From: an uncultured Oscillibacter sp.
Lineage (GTDB): Bacteria; Bacillota_A; Clostridia; Oscillospirales; Oscillospiraceae
Assembly: GCA_902462475.1 (NCBI GenBank)
Contig: CABQCB010000029.1
Coordinates: 1-13,469, forward strand
Length of the DNA stretch: 13,469 nt
Direction of reading: 5' to 3'
The translations under genes and the position numbers were made by a program. Position 1 is the first letter of the stretch. Each line of letters starts with the position of its first letter. Positions 1 to 5,688 of this stretch are shown piece after piece. Under the pieces are notes generated by a model. The model saw only the letters and a list, made by a program, of their open reading frames with translations, had not been told where the DNA came from and searched no databases.

Positions 1-137
1 GCAGGGGCGTCTTTGATTACATCCGGTTTCCCAAAGCGCCGGGACGGCTGAAAAAGTACGTATTCAATCTGGCGGACTTTGCCATTTTCTTTGGCGCGGT
101 ATGGATCGCCCTGCGTTCCGGAGGAAAACACCGCTGA
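1..137 (+). CDS. lspA: Lipoprotein signal peptidase (signal peptidase II), C-terminal fragment
   Basis: The window opens inside this gene; the readable frame begins at base 3 and gives the last 44 residues before TGA at 135-137. LspA is an integral membrane aspartyl protease that cuts signal peptides from prolipoproteins after lipid attachment. The fragment carries both expected catalytic aspartate contexts: GVFDYI (matching the family pattern GxVxDFI) and FNLADFAI (matching FNxADxxI). These are followed by a final hydrophobic helix (IFFGAVWIAL) and a short basic tail, as at the C-terminus of complete LspA proteins. No terminator follows: the promoter of the next gene begins five bases after the stop. 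The start and N-terminal helices lie outside the window. The identification rests on a short stretch, but both active-site motifs agree. Confidence 0.85.
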   Translation, partial: RGVFDYIRFPKAPGRLKKYVFNLADFAIFFGAVWIALRSGGKHR

Positions 138-141
138 GGCG

Positions 142-171
142 TTGACAAAGACCGCAGAAGGCGCGTACAAT
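142..171 (+). promoter_or_regulatory. Sigma-A type promoter of the HpaI-family aldolase gene
   Basis: A perfect -35 TTGACA (142-147) and a near-perfect -10 TACAAT (166-171) are separated by 18 bases. Transcription would start near 178, giving a leader of about 75 bases before the GTG start at 252. The promoter immediately follows the lspA stop codon, so the aldolase can be expressed independently of lspA. Confidence 0.75.
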
Positions 172-187
172 AGGGGTGCGGAAATGT

Positions 188-200
188 GGAATGACATTCC
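188..200. promoter_or_regulatory. Candidate operator palindrome in the aldolase leader
   Basis: GGAATG-A-CATTCC is a perfect 6+1+6 inverted repeat about 10 bases after the predicted transcription start. Its position suits a repressor roadblock. It does not resemble the TTTGC-type dyads between the sigma-54 activator and the symporter operon, so a different regulator is expected. The binding protein is unknown. Confidence 0.4.
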
Positions 201-251
201 GCTATAAGGAATTAACGGCGTGTACGCCGGAACAAAGATAGGAGAATTGCT

Positions 252-1043
252 GTGGATACGATGAAAATGCCTTCCATGGACGCAGTGGCGCGGTTCAAGG
301 CCGCCATGGACTCCGATCAGGGCGCTCTGGGCCCCTTTATGATCACCTCTGACCCGGCCTATGTGGAGGCCGCCGGCTATGCCGGCTATGACTTTGTGCT
401 GCTGGATATGGAGCACGGCCCCGGCACCTTTGAAAACCTGCAGAACCTGATCCGCGCCGCCAACGTGGCGGGCGTGTGCCCGGTGGTGCGTGTGCCCCGC
501 GGCATGGATATCTGGGTGGACCGCGCCCTGGACGTGGGCGCCGGCGCGCTGCTGGTGCCTCAGATCGACACGGCGGACCAGGCCCGCGCCGTGATCTCCG
601 CCGCCAAGTTTGCCCCCGTGGGCAGCCGGGGCACCAACCGGTTCGTGCGCTCCGCCTGCTACGGCGCCAAGCCCGGCAGCGAGTATTTCGCCCAGGCCAA
701 CGAGACGGTGGTCATCATCCAGGCCGAGGGCAAGAAGGCCGTGGAGAACCTGGACGAGATCCTGGACGTGCCCGGCCTGGACGTGCTGTTCATCGGGCCC
801 TATGACCTGTCCAGCTCCCTGGGCCACGTGGGCGAGGTGAACCACCCGGACGTGATCGCCTGCATCCAGGGCATCATCGAAAAGGCCAACGCCAAGGGCG
901 TGAAGCTGGGCTGCTTTGCCGACACCGTGGAGGGCGCCAAGAAGTGGCGTGACATGGGCATCAAGTTCGTGGGCTACACCTGCGATACCTACCTTTTCTA
1001 CCAGGCGGCCAAGGCGGACGTGGACGCCTTTGCGAAGAAGTAA
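252..1043 (+). CDS. HpcH/HpaI-family class II (pyruvate) aldolase/lyase
   Basis: This 263-residue cytosolic enzyme belongs to the HpcH/HpaI aldolase family, whose characterised members cleave 2-keto-3-deoxy acid sugars or 4-hydroxy-2-oxoacids to pyruvate plus an aldehyde using a divalent metal. The expected catalytic set is visible: His55 in LDMEHGP (general base), Arg80 in VVRVPRG (pyruvate binding), and the metal ligands Glu159 in IIQAEG and Asp185 in GPYDLS. Length matches the family (about 250-265). The GTG start at 252 is preferred because AGGAG (240-244) lies seven bases upstream; the in-frame ATG at 261 would be too far from it. The gene has its own sigma-A promoter and ends in a strong hairpin shared with the convergent regulator. 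Substrate cannot be assigned: 2-keto-3-deoxy-rhamnonate, 2-dehydro-3-deoxyglucarate and 4-hydroxy-2-oxoheptanedioate aldolases all look like this. A link with the neighbouring hydrolase operon is possible but unproven. Confidence 0.88.
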   Translation: MDTMKMPSMDAVARFKAAMDSDQGALGPFMITSDPAYVEAAGYAGYDFVLLDMEHGPGTFENLQNLIRAANVAGVCPVVRVPRGMDIWVDRALDVGAGALLVPQIDTADQARAVISAAKFAPVGSRGTNRFVRSACYGAKPGSEYFAQANETVVIIQAEGKKAVENLDEILDVPGLDVLFIGPYDLSSSLGHVGEVNHPDVIACIQGIIEKANAKGVKLGCFADTVEGAKKWRDMGIKFVGYTCDTYLFYQAAKADVDAFAKK

Positions 1044-1052
1044 ATCCATATG

Positions 1053-1090
1053 AAAAAAGCGGACACCCTCAAGGGGTGTCCGCTTTTTTT
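1053..1090. terminator. Bidirectional intrinsic terminator between aldolase and sigma-54 activator
   Basis: A-tract, GC-rich stem (arms about 1058-1068 and 1072-1083, AGCGGACACCC pairing with GGGTGTCCGCT around a short loop) and T-tract 1084-1090 form a rho-independent terminator readable on both strands. It ends the aldolase transcript on the plus strand. The stop codon of the minus-strand regulator (1089-1091) overlaps its edge. Confidence 0.9.
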
Positions 1091-2522
1091 ATGACTCCTG
1101 GGCATCTTCCTTGTGCAGGGGAAGGCCCAGCTTTTCCATTTTCCGGTACAGGGTGGAAAGATGCAGTTCCATCCGTTCCGCCGCCTGGCGCAGGTCGCCG
1201 CCGCACTCTTCCACCACGGCGGTGATGTACTGCCGCTGGCACTGGTCCATGGCCTGCTGGTAAGGAAGGGCAGGATCCACCGCCGGCGGGGCGGGCCGCT
1301 CCACCACGACGGTGTTCACCTTCCGGAAGGACTGGAGTTCAATGAGCGTATTCTTGCTCTCCACGATCATCCGCTCCACGGTGTTGCGCAGCTCCCGTAC
1401 GTTGCCCGGCCAGTCGTACTGCTCCATGACCTGGATGGTGTCCGGTCCCAGCCGCTTGGTGAAGCCGTATTTTTTATTGAACGCTTTCAAAAAATGCTCT
1501 GCCAGGGGGCGGATGTCCTCCGTGCGCTCCCGCAGGGGCGGCACGTTCACCACCAGTACGTTGAGACGGTAATAGAGGTCCGCCCGGAAGGTCTTTTCCC
1601 GCACCATCTCCGCAAGGTCCCGGTTGGTGGCGGCAATGATGCGCACGTCGCTTTTGATGATCTGGTTGCTGCCCAGCCGCTTGATCTCCCCGTTTTCGAT
1701 AATGCGCAGGAGCTTGGCCTGCAGCTCCAGAGGCATCTCGCCGATTTCGTCGAGAAATACGGTGCCCTTGTTGGCAAACTCGAAAAGGCCGATCTTGCCG
1801 TCCTTCATGCCGCCGGTGAATGTGCCCTTTTCGTAGCCGAACATCTCCGCCTCCAGCAGGGAGGGGGGCAATGAGGCGCAGTTGATGGGGATGAACACCT
1901 GGTCGGCCCGGTTGCTTTTGGCGTGGATGTACTTGGCGAACATCTCCTTGCCGGAGCCGGACTCCCCGTAGATGATGACAGTGGAGTCCACCGCGGCGAT
2001 ATGGTCGGCGTATTCCAGCAGGCTGCGCATGGGCTGGCTCTCCGCAATGAGCATGTCCGGCGTTTTGTCCGTGCCCTGCATGAAGCGGATGACGCTGCGG
2101 ATGTTGTCCCGCTCCTGGTCGAATTTCTCCAAAAGCGTGTAGAGCTCCCGCTCGTCCCAGCTGTAAGTGGGCACGTACTCCAGCTCCCCGTCCGGCCCGA
2201 AGTGGGGGCGGGAGAGGGCCAGCACCTGCTTGCCGGAGTCCTGGAGGGTGTGGTTGCTCAGGCACTCCTTCTTCGTCTCCAGGGTCTTGATGGACGAGGC
2301 GCTGGTGGCATGGCAGTAGTCGTGGAGCGTATCGTAAATGGAAAGGCCCAGCAGGGTCTCACGGTCGATGCCAAGCAGACGGCAGCAGCCGTCGTTGACA
2401 TAGAGAAAGCGGCCCTTGCTGTCGGTGACCAGCATGCTGCCGAAATAGTGCTCCGCCAGGACTTTCAAAAGTTCATATTCCCGCTGGGCGGCGGGGTCTG
2501 CGGCAAGATTTGGAATTTCCAT
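1089..2522 (-). CDS. Sigma-54-dependent enhancer-binding activator (PAS, AAA+, Fis-type HTH)
   Basis: The 477-residue protein has a PAS-like sensor at about 20-125 (MLVTDSKGRFLYVNDGCCRLLG), then a sigma-54-interacting AAA+ ATPase at about 158-390, then a Fis-type helix-turn-helix at about 425-467 (GGDLRQAAERMELHLSTLYRKM). Within the ATPase are Walker A GESGSGKE (186-193), the sigma-54 contact loop GTFTGG (233-238; consensus GAFTGA), Walker B GTVFLDE (253-259) and WPGNVREL (371-378). There is no receiver domain, so activity is probably set by a ligand or cofactor at the PAS domain and not by phosphorylation (inference). The start is at 2522 because AAAGGAG lies just upstream; an in-frame extension to 2630 would run through the promoter and binding sites. 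It is divergent from the symporter operon, which has a canonical sigma-54 promoter, so it is very probably that operon's activator. Confidence 0.92.
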   Translation of the reverse strand: MEIPNLAADPAAQREYELLKVLAEHYFGSMLVTDSKGRFLYVNDGCCRLLGIDRETLLGLSIYDTLHDYCHATSASSIKTLETKKECLSNHTLQDSGKQVLALSRPHFGPDGELEYVPTYSWDERELYTLLEKFDQERDNIRSVIRFMQGTDKTPDMLIAESQPMRSLLEYADHIAAVDSTVIIYGESGSGKEMFAKYIHAKSNRADQVFIPINCASLPPSLLEAEMFGYEKGTFTGGMKDGKIGLFEFANKGTVFLDEIGEMPLELQAKLLRIIENGEIKRLGSNQIIKSDVRIIAATNRDLAEMVREKTFRADLYYRLNVLVVNVPPLRERTEDIRPLAEHFLKAFNKKYGFTKRLGPDTIQVMEQYDWPGNVRELRNTVERMIVESKNTLIELQSFRKVNTVVVERPAPPAVDPALPYQQAMDQCQRQYITAVVEECGGDLRQAAERMELHLSTLYRKMEKLGLPLHKEDAQES

Positions 2523-2540
2523 GGTGTCTCCTTTTTCGCG

Positions 2541-2558
2541 TTTCGCCAAAATGCGAAA
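2541..2558. promoter_or_regulatory. Upstream activator dyad 1
   Basis: TTTCGC-CAAAAT-GCGAAA is a perfect 6-bp inverted repeat with a 6-base spacer. Its centre (2549.5) is about 140 bases upstream of the predicted sigma-54 start near 2690, a normal distance for an enhancer site. It also lies just upstream of the activator gene's own ribosome binding site, so binding here could affect autoregulation. Confidence 0.55.
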
Positions 2559-2564
2559 ATCTGT

Positions 2565-2580
2565 TTTGCAAAAGTGCAAA
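2565..2580. promoter_or_regulatory. Upstream activator dyad 2
   Basis: TTTGCA-AAAG-TGCAAA is a perfect inverted repeat; read as TTTGC-N6-GCAAA it has the same architecture as dyad 1. Its centre (2572.5) is 23 bases from that of dyad 1, about two helical turns, so two dimers would bind the same DNA face. It is about 117 bases upstream of the predicted start. Confidence 0.6.
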
Positions 2581-2600
2581 TTCCAACAGAATTTTACCCC

Positions 2601-2630
2601 AATATACCATGACAATGCACAGAAATGCAA
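2601..2630 (-). promoter_or_regulatory. Candidate sigma-A promoter of the sigma-54 activator gene
   Basis: On the minus strand, TTGCAT (plus positions 2625-2630) and TATATT (2601-2606) are 18 bases apart, leaving a leader of about 70 bases. The -35 box overlaps a degenerate TGCA-N6-TGCA repeat (2616-2629), and the leader crosses dyads 1 and 2, so negative autoregulation is plausible. The match is moderate. Confidence 0.4.
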
Positions 2631-2663
2631 GAATCATTTGTGTAATAGTCACAACGATATAGT

Positions 2664-2678
2664 TGGCACAAAAATTGC
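2664..2678 (+). promoter_or_regulatory. Sigma-54 (-24/-12) promoter of the symporter-hydrolase operon
   Basis: TGGCAC-AAAAA-TTGC matches the sigma-54 consensus TGGCAC-N5-TTGC exactly, with ten bases between the invariant GG (2665-2666) and GC (2677-2678). Transcription should begin near 2690, giving a leader of about 50 bases before the ATG at 2741. The divergently encoded sigma-54 activator and the upstream dyads support the call. Confidence 0.9.
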
Positions 2679-2740
2679 TTATTATTTAGGCATCAACACA
2701 AGGCCGCAAAAGCGGCAGACCAACAAGGAGGGTAACGACT

Positions 2741-3100
2741 ATGGAAGAAAAACGCAGCACGGCCCCGATGGACCTGGAGTCCACGGACTATGACGTGGAG
2801 CGGGTGGGAGACCTGGATCCCCGGCTGGAGGCCGGAAAGCGGGACGCCGTCTTTTTCCACGCACTGGGCATCATCTGCACGGTGATCGCCACCATCTGGA
2901 TGTACGCCTTCGGCACCGGCGACCCGGCGGAGATGAAATATCTGCTGGGCATGCCCATGTGGGTGTCCGGCGCCATCTTGATCTATCTTGCCATGTTTGT
3001 GGTAGGCATGATCTATCTGGCCAAGTGGGAGGAATTCCCCCTGACGGCCCGCTTCAAGAAAAACCGGTCTGACAAGAACAAGGGAGGGAACAAGGCATGA
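2741..3100 (+). CDS. Small two-helix membrane protein, DUF997/YhdT-like, symporter partner
   Basis: This 119-residue protein has two predicted transmembrane helices (about 36-57 and 70-93) and a basic C-terminal tail (KKNRSDKNKGGNKA). Its size, topology and position directly before a PanF-like sodium:solute symporter match the DUF997/YhdT family, which in enterobacteria is encoded next to the pantothenate symporter PanF. Its function in the family is not established; an accessory subunit for the symporter is an inference from the conserved pairing. The first 35 residues form a charged, largely acidic cytoplasmic extension that looks longer than usual for the family. The ATG is preceded by AAGGAGGG at a good distance. 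The stop overlaps the symporter start (ATGA at 3097-3100), indicating translational coupling. Confidence 0.75.
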   Translation: MEEKRSTAPMDLESTDYDVERVGDLDPRLEAGKRDAVFFHALGIICTVIATIWMYAFGTGDPAEMKYLLGMPMWVSGAILIYLAMFVVGMIYLAKWEEFPLTARFKKNRSDKNKGGNKA

Positions 3101-4680
3101 GCTACGATCTGGGTGGATTTTCCATCACCGCGTCCACGTCCCGGACGATGCTGGTGATTTTCGCCATTTACACGGTTGTCATCGTGGGCTTTGGCTTCTA
3201 TATTAAGTATCAGTCCCGGAAGGGCAGCCAGGACGGCCTGGCCTCCTTCCTCACCGGCGGCGGCGGACTGGGCGCCTTCGCCATCGCCATGATCGCCGCC
3301 ACCAACTCCATGGCCGGCGGCACCATGATCACCGCCCCGGGCCTGGGCTACAAGGTGGGCTTCACCGCCGCCCTGGTCTACTACGCAGGCTTCCTCACTG
3401 CCGCCTATGGCCTTGGCAGCGTGGGCCGCAAGGTGGCCATCCTCCGTGACCGCACCGGCGCTGTCACCTTCCAGCAGCTGCTGGGTCTGCGGTTCCAGTC
3501 CAAGGCCGTGGTGGCCGCGCTGGCCATCACCGGCGCGTTCGGCCTGACCTTCTTCGCCGCCGGTCAGATCTCTGCCGGCGCCAAGGTGTTCGCCGCCGTC
3601 ACCGGCACCAACGCCTACTATCTGGGTATCGTGCTGGTCATCGTCATCACCGTCATCTACACCCTCTCCGGCGGCATCAAGTCCATGGCCAAGGTGGCCG
3701 TCATCCAGGGCGTCATCATGCTGCTGGCCACGTTCGCCATCATCGGCGTGCTCATTGCCACCAATGTGGAAAACCACGGCAGCGTCCAGGCCACCATGGA
3801 GTACCTGGGCTCCGCCTTCCCCGGCGCCATCCAGGCCAACACCGGCTTTAGCTTCTGGAACGCCATGGGCACGGCACTGTTTGCCGGCGTTGGATTGGGC
3901 GCGGTGCCTCACGCCCTGTCCGTCACCATGACCTACAACAACCACAAAAAGCTCAAGCAGGGCGTCATGATCTCCTGCTGCGTGTTCACCCTGGTGCAGG
4001 GCATCATGTGCTTCACCGGCCCCCTGACCTACGCCATCAACCCCAACCTGGAGACCGCTGACTACACCACCATCTTCAACGCCACCAACCTGCTGCCCTC
4101 CTGGGTGGGCGGTATCATCTTCTGCGGTATCTTCGCCGCCGTGCAGTCCTCTCTGGCGGGCCTTGCCATGGCGGGCGCATCCATGCTGGCCAAGGACTTC
4201 ATCGTGGACTGCTGCAAGCCCTCCACGCCTGCCAAGACTCAGAGCCGCATCAACACCGCCTGTGTGCTGGCCATCGCCCTGATCGCCACGCTCATCGCCC
4301 TCAAGCCCTCTGAGCTGACCCAGTACATCATCAACTTCGCCCTGGCAGCCCTGGGCGCCGCCTGGTATTTCCCCGTGCTGGTGGGCATGTACTGGAAGAA
4401 GGCCACGGCCAAGGGCATGGTGGCCTCCATCGTGGGCGGCTTTGCCTCCTACGTGGTGTTCTACTTCCTCTCCAGCGTCATCCCCGCCACCAAGGCCTGG
4501 TGGGCTGCCTCTCTGGGCGGCGTCCACGCCTTCCTGCCCGCGTGGATTATCTCTTTGGTGCTGTTGGTGGCGGTGAGCAAGGCCACGAAGAACGAGCGCA
4601 TCAAGCTGGGCTACTTCCAGGTGTTCTTCTGCGCCGATTACGACGAGAAGTACGCCAAGGTGGACACCCTCAAGGATTAA
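3097..4680 (+). CDS. Sodium:solute symporter (SSS family, PanF-like)
   Basis: The 527-residue polytopic membrane protein carries SSS-family features throughout: an N-terminal helix followed by a basic segment (YIKYQSRKGS), a glycine-rich stretch leading into a helix with small polar residues (AMIAATNSMAGG), a TAPGLGYKVG motif similar to GPGAAYKYG of PanF, and YTLSGGIKSMAKVAVIQGVIMLL matching the conserved SSS signature region. About 12-13 helices are expected and the length is usual for the family. It should couple sodium entry to uptake of a small organic solute, often a carboxylate. The resemblance to PanF is in layout and motifs only, so pantothenate is just one candidate; the downstream hydrolase and the sigma-54 control suggest a catabolic substrate (inference). 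It is translationally coupled to the upstream small membrane gene and followed after 19 bases by the hydrolase gene. Confidence 0.9.
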   Translation: MSYDLGGFSITASTSRTMLVIFAIYTVVIVGFGFYIKYQSRKGSQDGLASFLTGGGGLGAFAIAMIAATNSMAGGTMITAPGLGYKVGFTAALVYYAGFLTAAYGLGSVGRKVAILRDRTGAVTFQQLLGLRFQSKAVVAALAITGAFGLTFFAAGQISAGAKVFAAVTGTNAYYLGIVLVIVITVIYTLSGGIKSMAKVAVIQGVIMLLATFAIIGVLIATNVENHGSVQATMEYLGSAFPGAIQANTGFSFWNAMGTALFAGVGLGAVPHALSVTMTYNNHKKLKQGVMISCCVFTLVQGIMCFTGPLTYAINPNLETADYTTIFNATNLLPSWVGGIIFCGIFAAVQSSLAGLAMAGASMLAKDFIVDCCKPSTPAKTQSRINTACVLAIALIATLIALKPSELTQYIINFALAALGAAWYFPVLVGMYWKKATAKGMVASIVGGFASYVVFYFLSSVIPATKAWWAASLGGVHAFLPAWIISLVLLVAVSKATKNERIKLGYFQVFFCADYDEKYAKVDTLKD

Positions 4681-4699
4681 GCGAAAGAAGGAACGGATC

Positions 4700-5542
4700 A
4701 TGATCAAAAGCAGGGACAACTTTTTCCAGGTCAGCGACGGCGCTTGGATCTACTTTGAAGACTACGGCAAGGACAAGGGCGACCCCATCGTCATTCTCCA
4801 CGGCTATCTTTGCTCGTCCAAGTTCTTCTACAAGAACATCGAGGGCCTTTCCGCCAACCACCGGCTGGTGCTGGTGGACTGGCGGGGCCACGGCTCCTCC
4901 TCCAAGACCCTCCAGAACCTGACCATGGAGCGCTGCGCCCAGGATATCCACGAGCTCATCGAGCATCTGGGCCTGGAGAACGTGACGCTGCTGGGCTGGT
5001 CCATGGGCTCCAGCGTGGTCATGGAGTACTATGAGCAGTTCGGCGCGGACCATCTGAAGAAGATCGGCGTCATCGACAGCGCCCTGTATCCCTTCTCCCC
5101 GGAAAGCTGGAACAGCCACTCCCTGGCGGGCTTCAACATGGACGGCATGACCGCCACGCTGGAAAACGCCTTCACCAACCACGACGGCTACACCCGGGCC
5201 TTCACCCGCCTGTGCTTCCATGAGCCCCCCTGCAAGGAAGACGAGGATTGGGTCAGCACGGAGATGAAAAAGCTGCCCGTGTACATCGCCTTTGCCCTGT
5301 ACAACGACTTCCTCTTCAAGGATTACACCCCCACGCTGAGCAAGATCACCATCCCCCTGATGATCTGCTGCGCCGACAGCCCCGCCATCCCTCGCGGGCT
5401 TGCCATGGGCCGGTACTACCGGGACTTGGTGGGCGGCAAGTGCTTCTTCCACGAGTTTTTGAACCTGGGCCACGTGATGTTCCTGGAGGACCCGGAGCAG
5501 TTCAACCGCACGGTGCTGGAGTTTGTGGAGCAGTACGCCTGA
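4700..5542 (+). CDS. Alpha/beta hydrolase fold protein
   Basis: This 280-residue soluble enzyme has no signal peptide. A complete alpha/beta hydrolase triad can be placed: oxyanion-hole HGYL at 34-37, nucleophile Ser101 in the elbow GWSMG (99-103), probable acid Asp226 in CCADSP, and His258 in NLGHVMF. The DWRGHGSS motif (60-67) after strand 4 is typical of esterases, haloperoxidase-like enzymes and meta-cleavage-type C-C hydrolases. The cap region (about 130-205) is rich in aromatic residues. Substrate is unknown. As the third gene of the sigma-54 operon it probably cleaves the imported solute or a derivative, for example an ester, lactone or thioester (inference). An AAGGAA ribosome binding site lies about seven bases before the ATG, and no terminator separates it from the symporter gene. 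Confidence 0.85.
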   Translation: MIKSRDNFFQVSDGAWIYFEDYGKDKGDPIVILHGYLCSSKFFYKNIEGLSANHRLVLVDWRGHGSSSKTLQNLTMERCAQDIHELIEHLGLENVTLLGWSMGSSVVMEYYEQFGADHLKKIGVIDSALYPFSPESWNSHSLAGFNMDGMTATLENAFTNHDGYTRAFTRLCFHEPPCKEDEDWVSTEMKKLPVYIAFALYNDFLFKDYTPTLSKITIPLMICCADSPAIPRGLAMGRYYRDLVGGKCFFHEFLNLGHVMFLEDPEQFNRTVLEFVEQYA

Positions 5543-5586
5543 GCGGTACCTGGTATCCTTTGTTTTCCCCCCTCTTTTCCCCTCTC

Positions 5587-5623
5587 GAAAGCGCCCTGCC
5601 TCTTACCGGGACAGGGCGCTTTC
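5587..5623. terminator. First hairpin after the hydrolase gene
   Basis: GAAAGCGCCCTG (5587-5598) pairs perfectly with CAGGGCGCTTTC (5612-5623) around a 13-base loop. There is no long T-tract directly after it on either strand, so on its own it would be a weak intrinsic terminator. It lies directly beside the stronger hairpin at 5624-5670 and may protect or help end the operon mRNA. Confidence 0.5.
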
Positions 5624-5670
5624 CACAAAAAGCAGCGGCCGGAGCCAAGCTCCGGCCTCTGCTTTTTGTG
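5624..5670. terminator. Bidirectional intrinsic terminator between hydrolase and RND permease genes
   Basis: CACAAAAAGCAG (5624-5635) and GGCCGGAGC (5637-5645) pair with GCTCCGGCC (5649-5657) and CTGCTTTTTGTG (5659-5670), with one internal mismatch. The A and T tracts at the stem base make it a rho-independent terminator on both strands. It serves the plus-strand hydrolase operon and the minus-strand permease operon that end here. Confidence 0.9.
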
Positions 5671-5688
5671 TGGGACAGGCGGTTTTGT

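Noticed and set aside
1061..1074. GGACACCCTCAAGG shared with 4662-4675
   Set aside because: One copy is part of a terminator stem and the other encodes the symporter C-terminus (DTLK). A single 14-base match in unrelated contexts is taken as coincidence.
3013..4719. 568-codon open frame on the minus strand across the symporter gene
   Set aside because: The translation is Gly/His/Asp/Gln-rich with no domain pattern, as expected opposite a GC-rich membrane-protein gene with strong third-position bias. The plus-strand symporter has clear motifs, coupling and a promoter.
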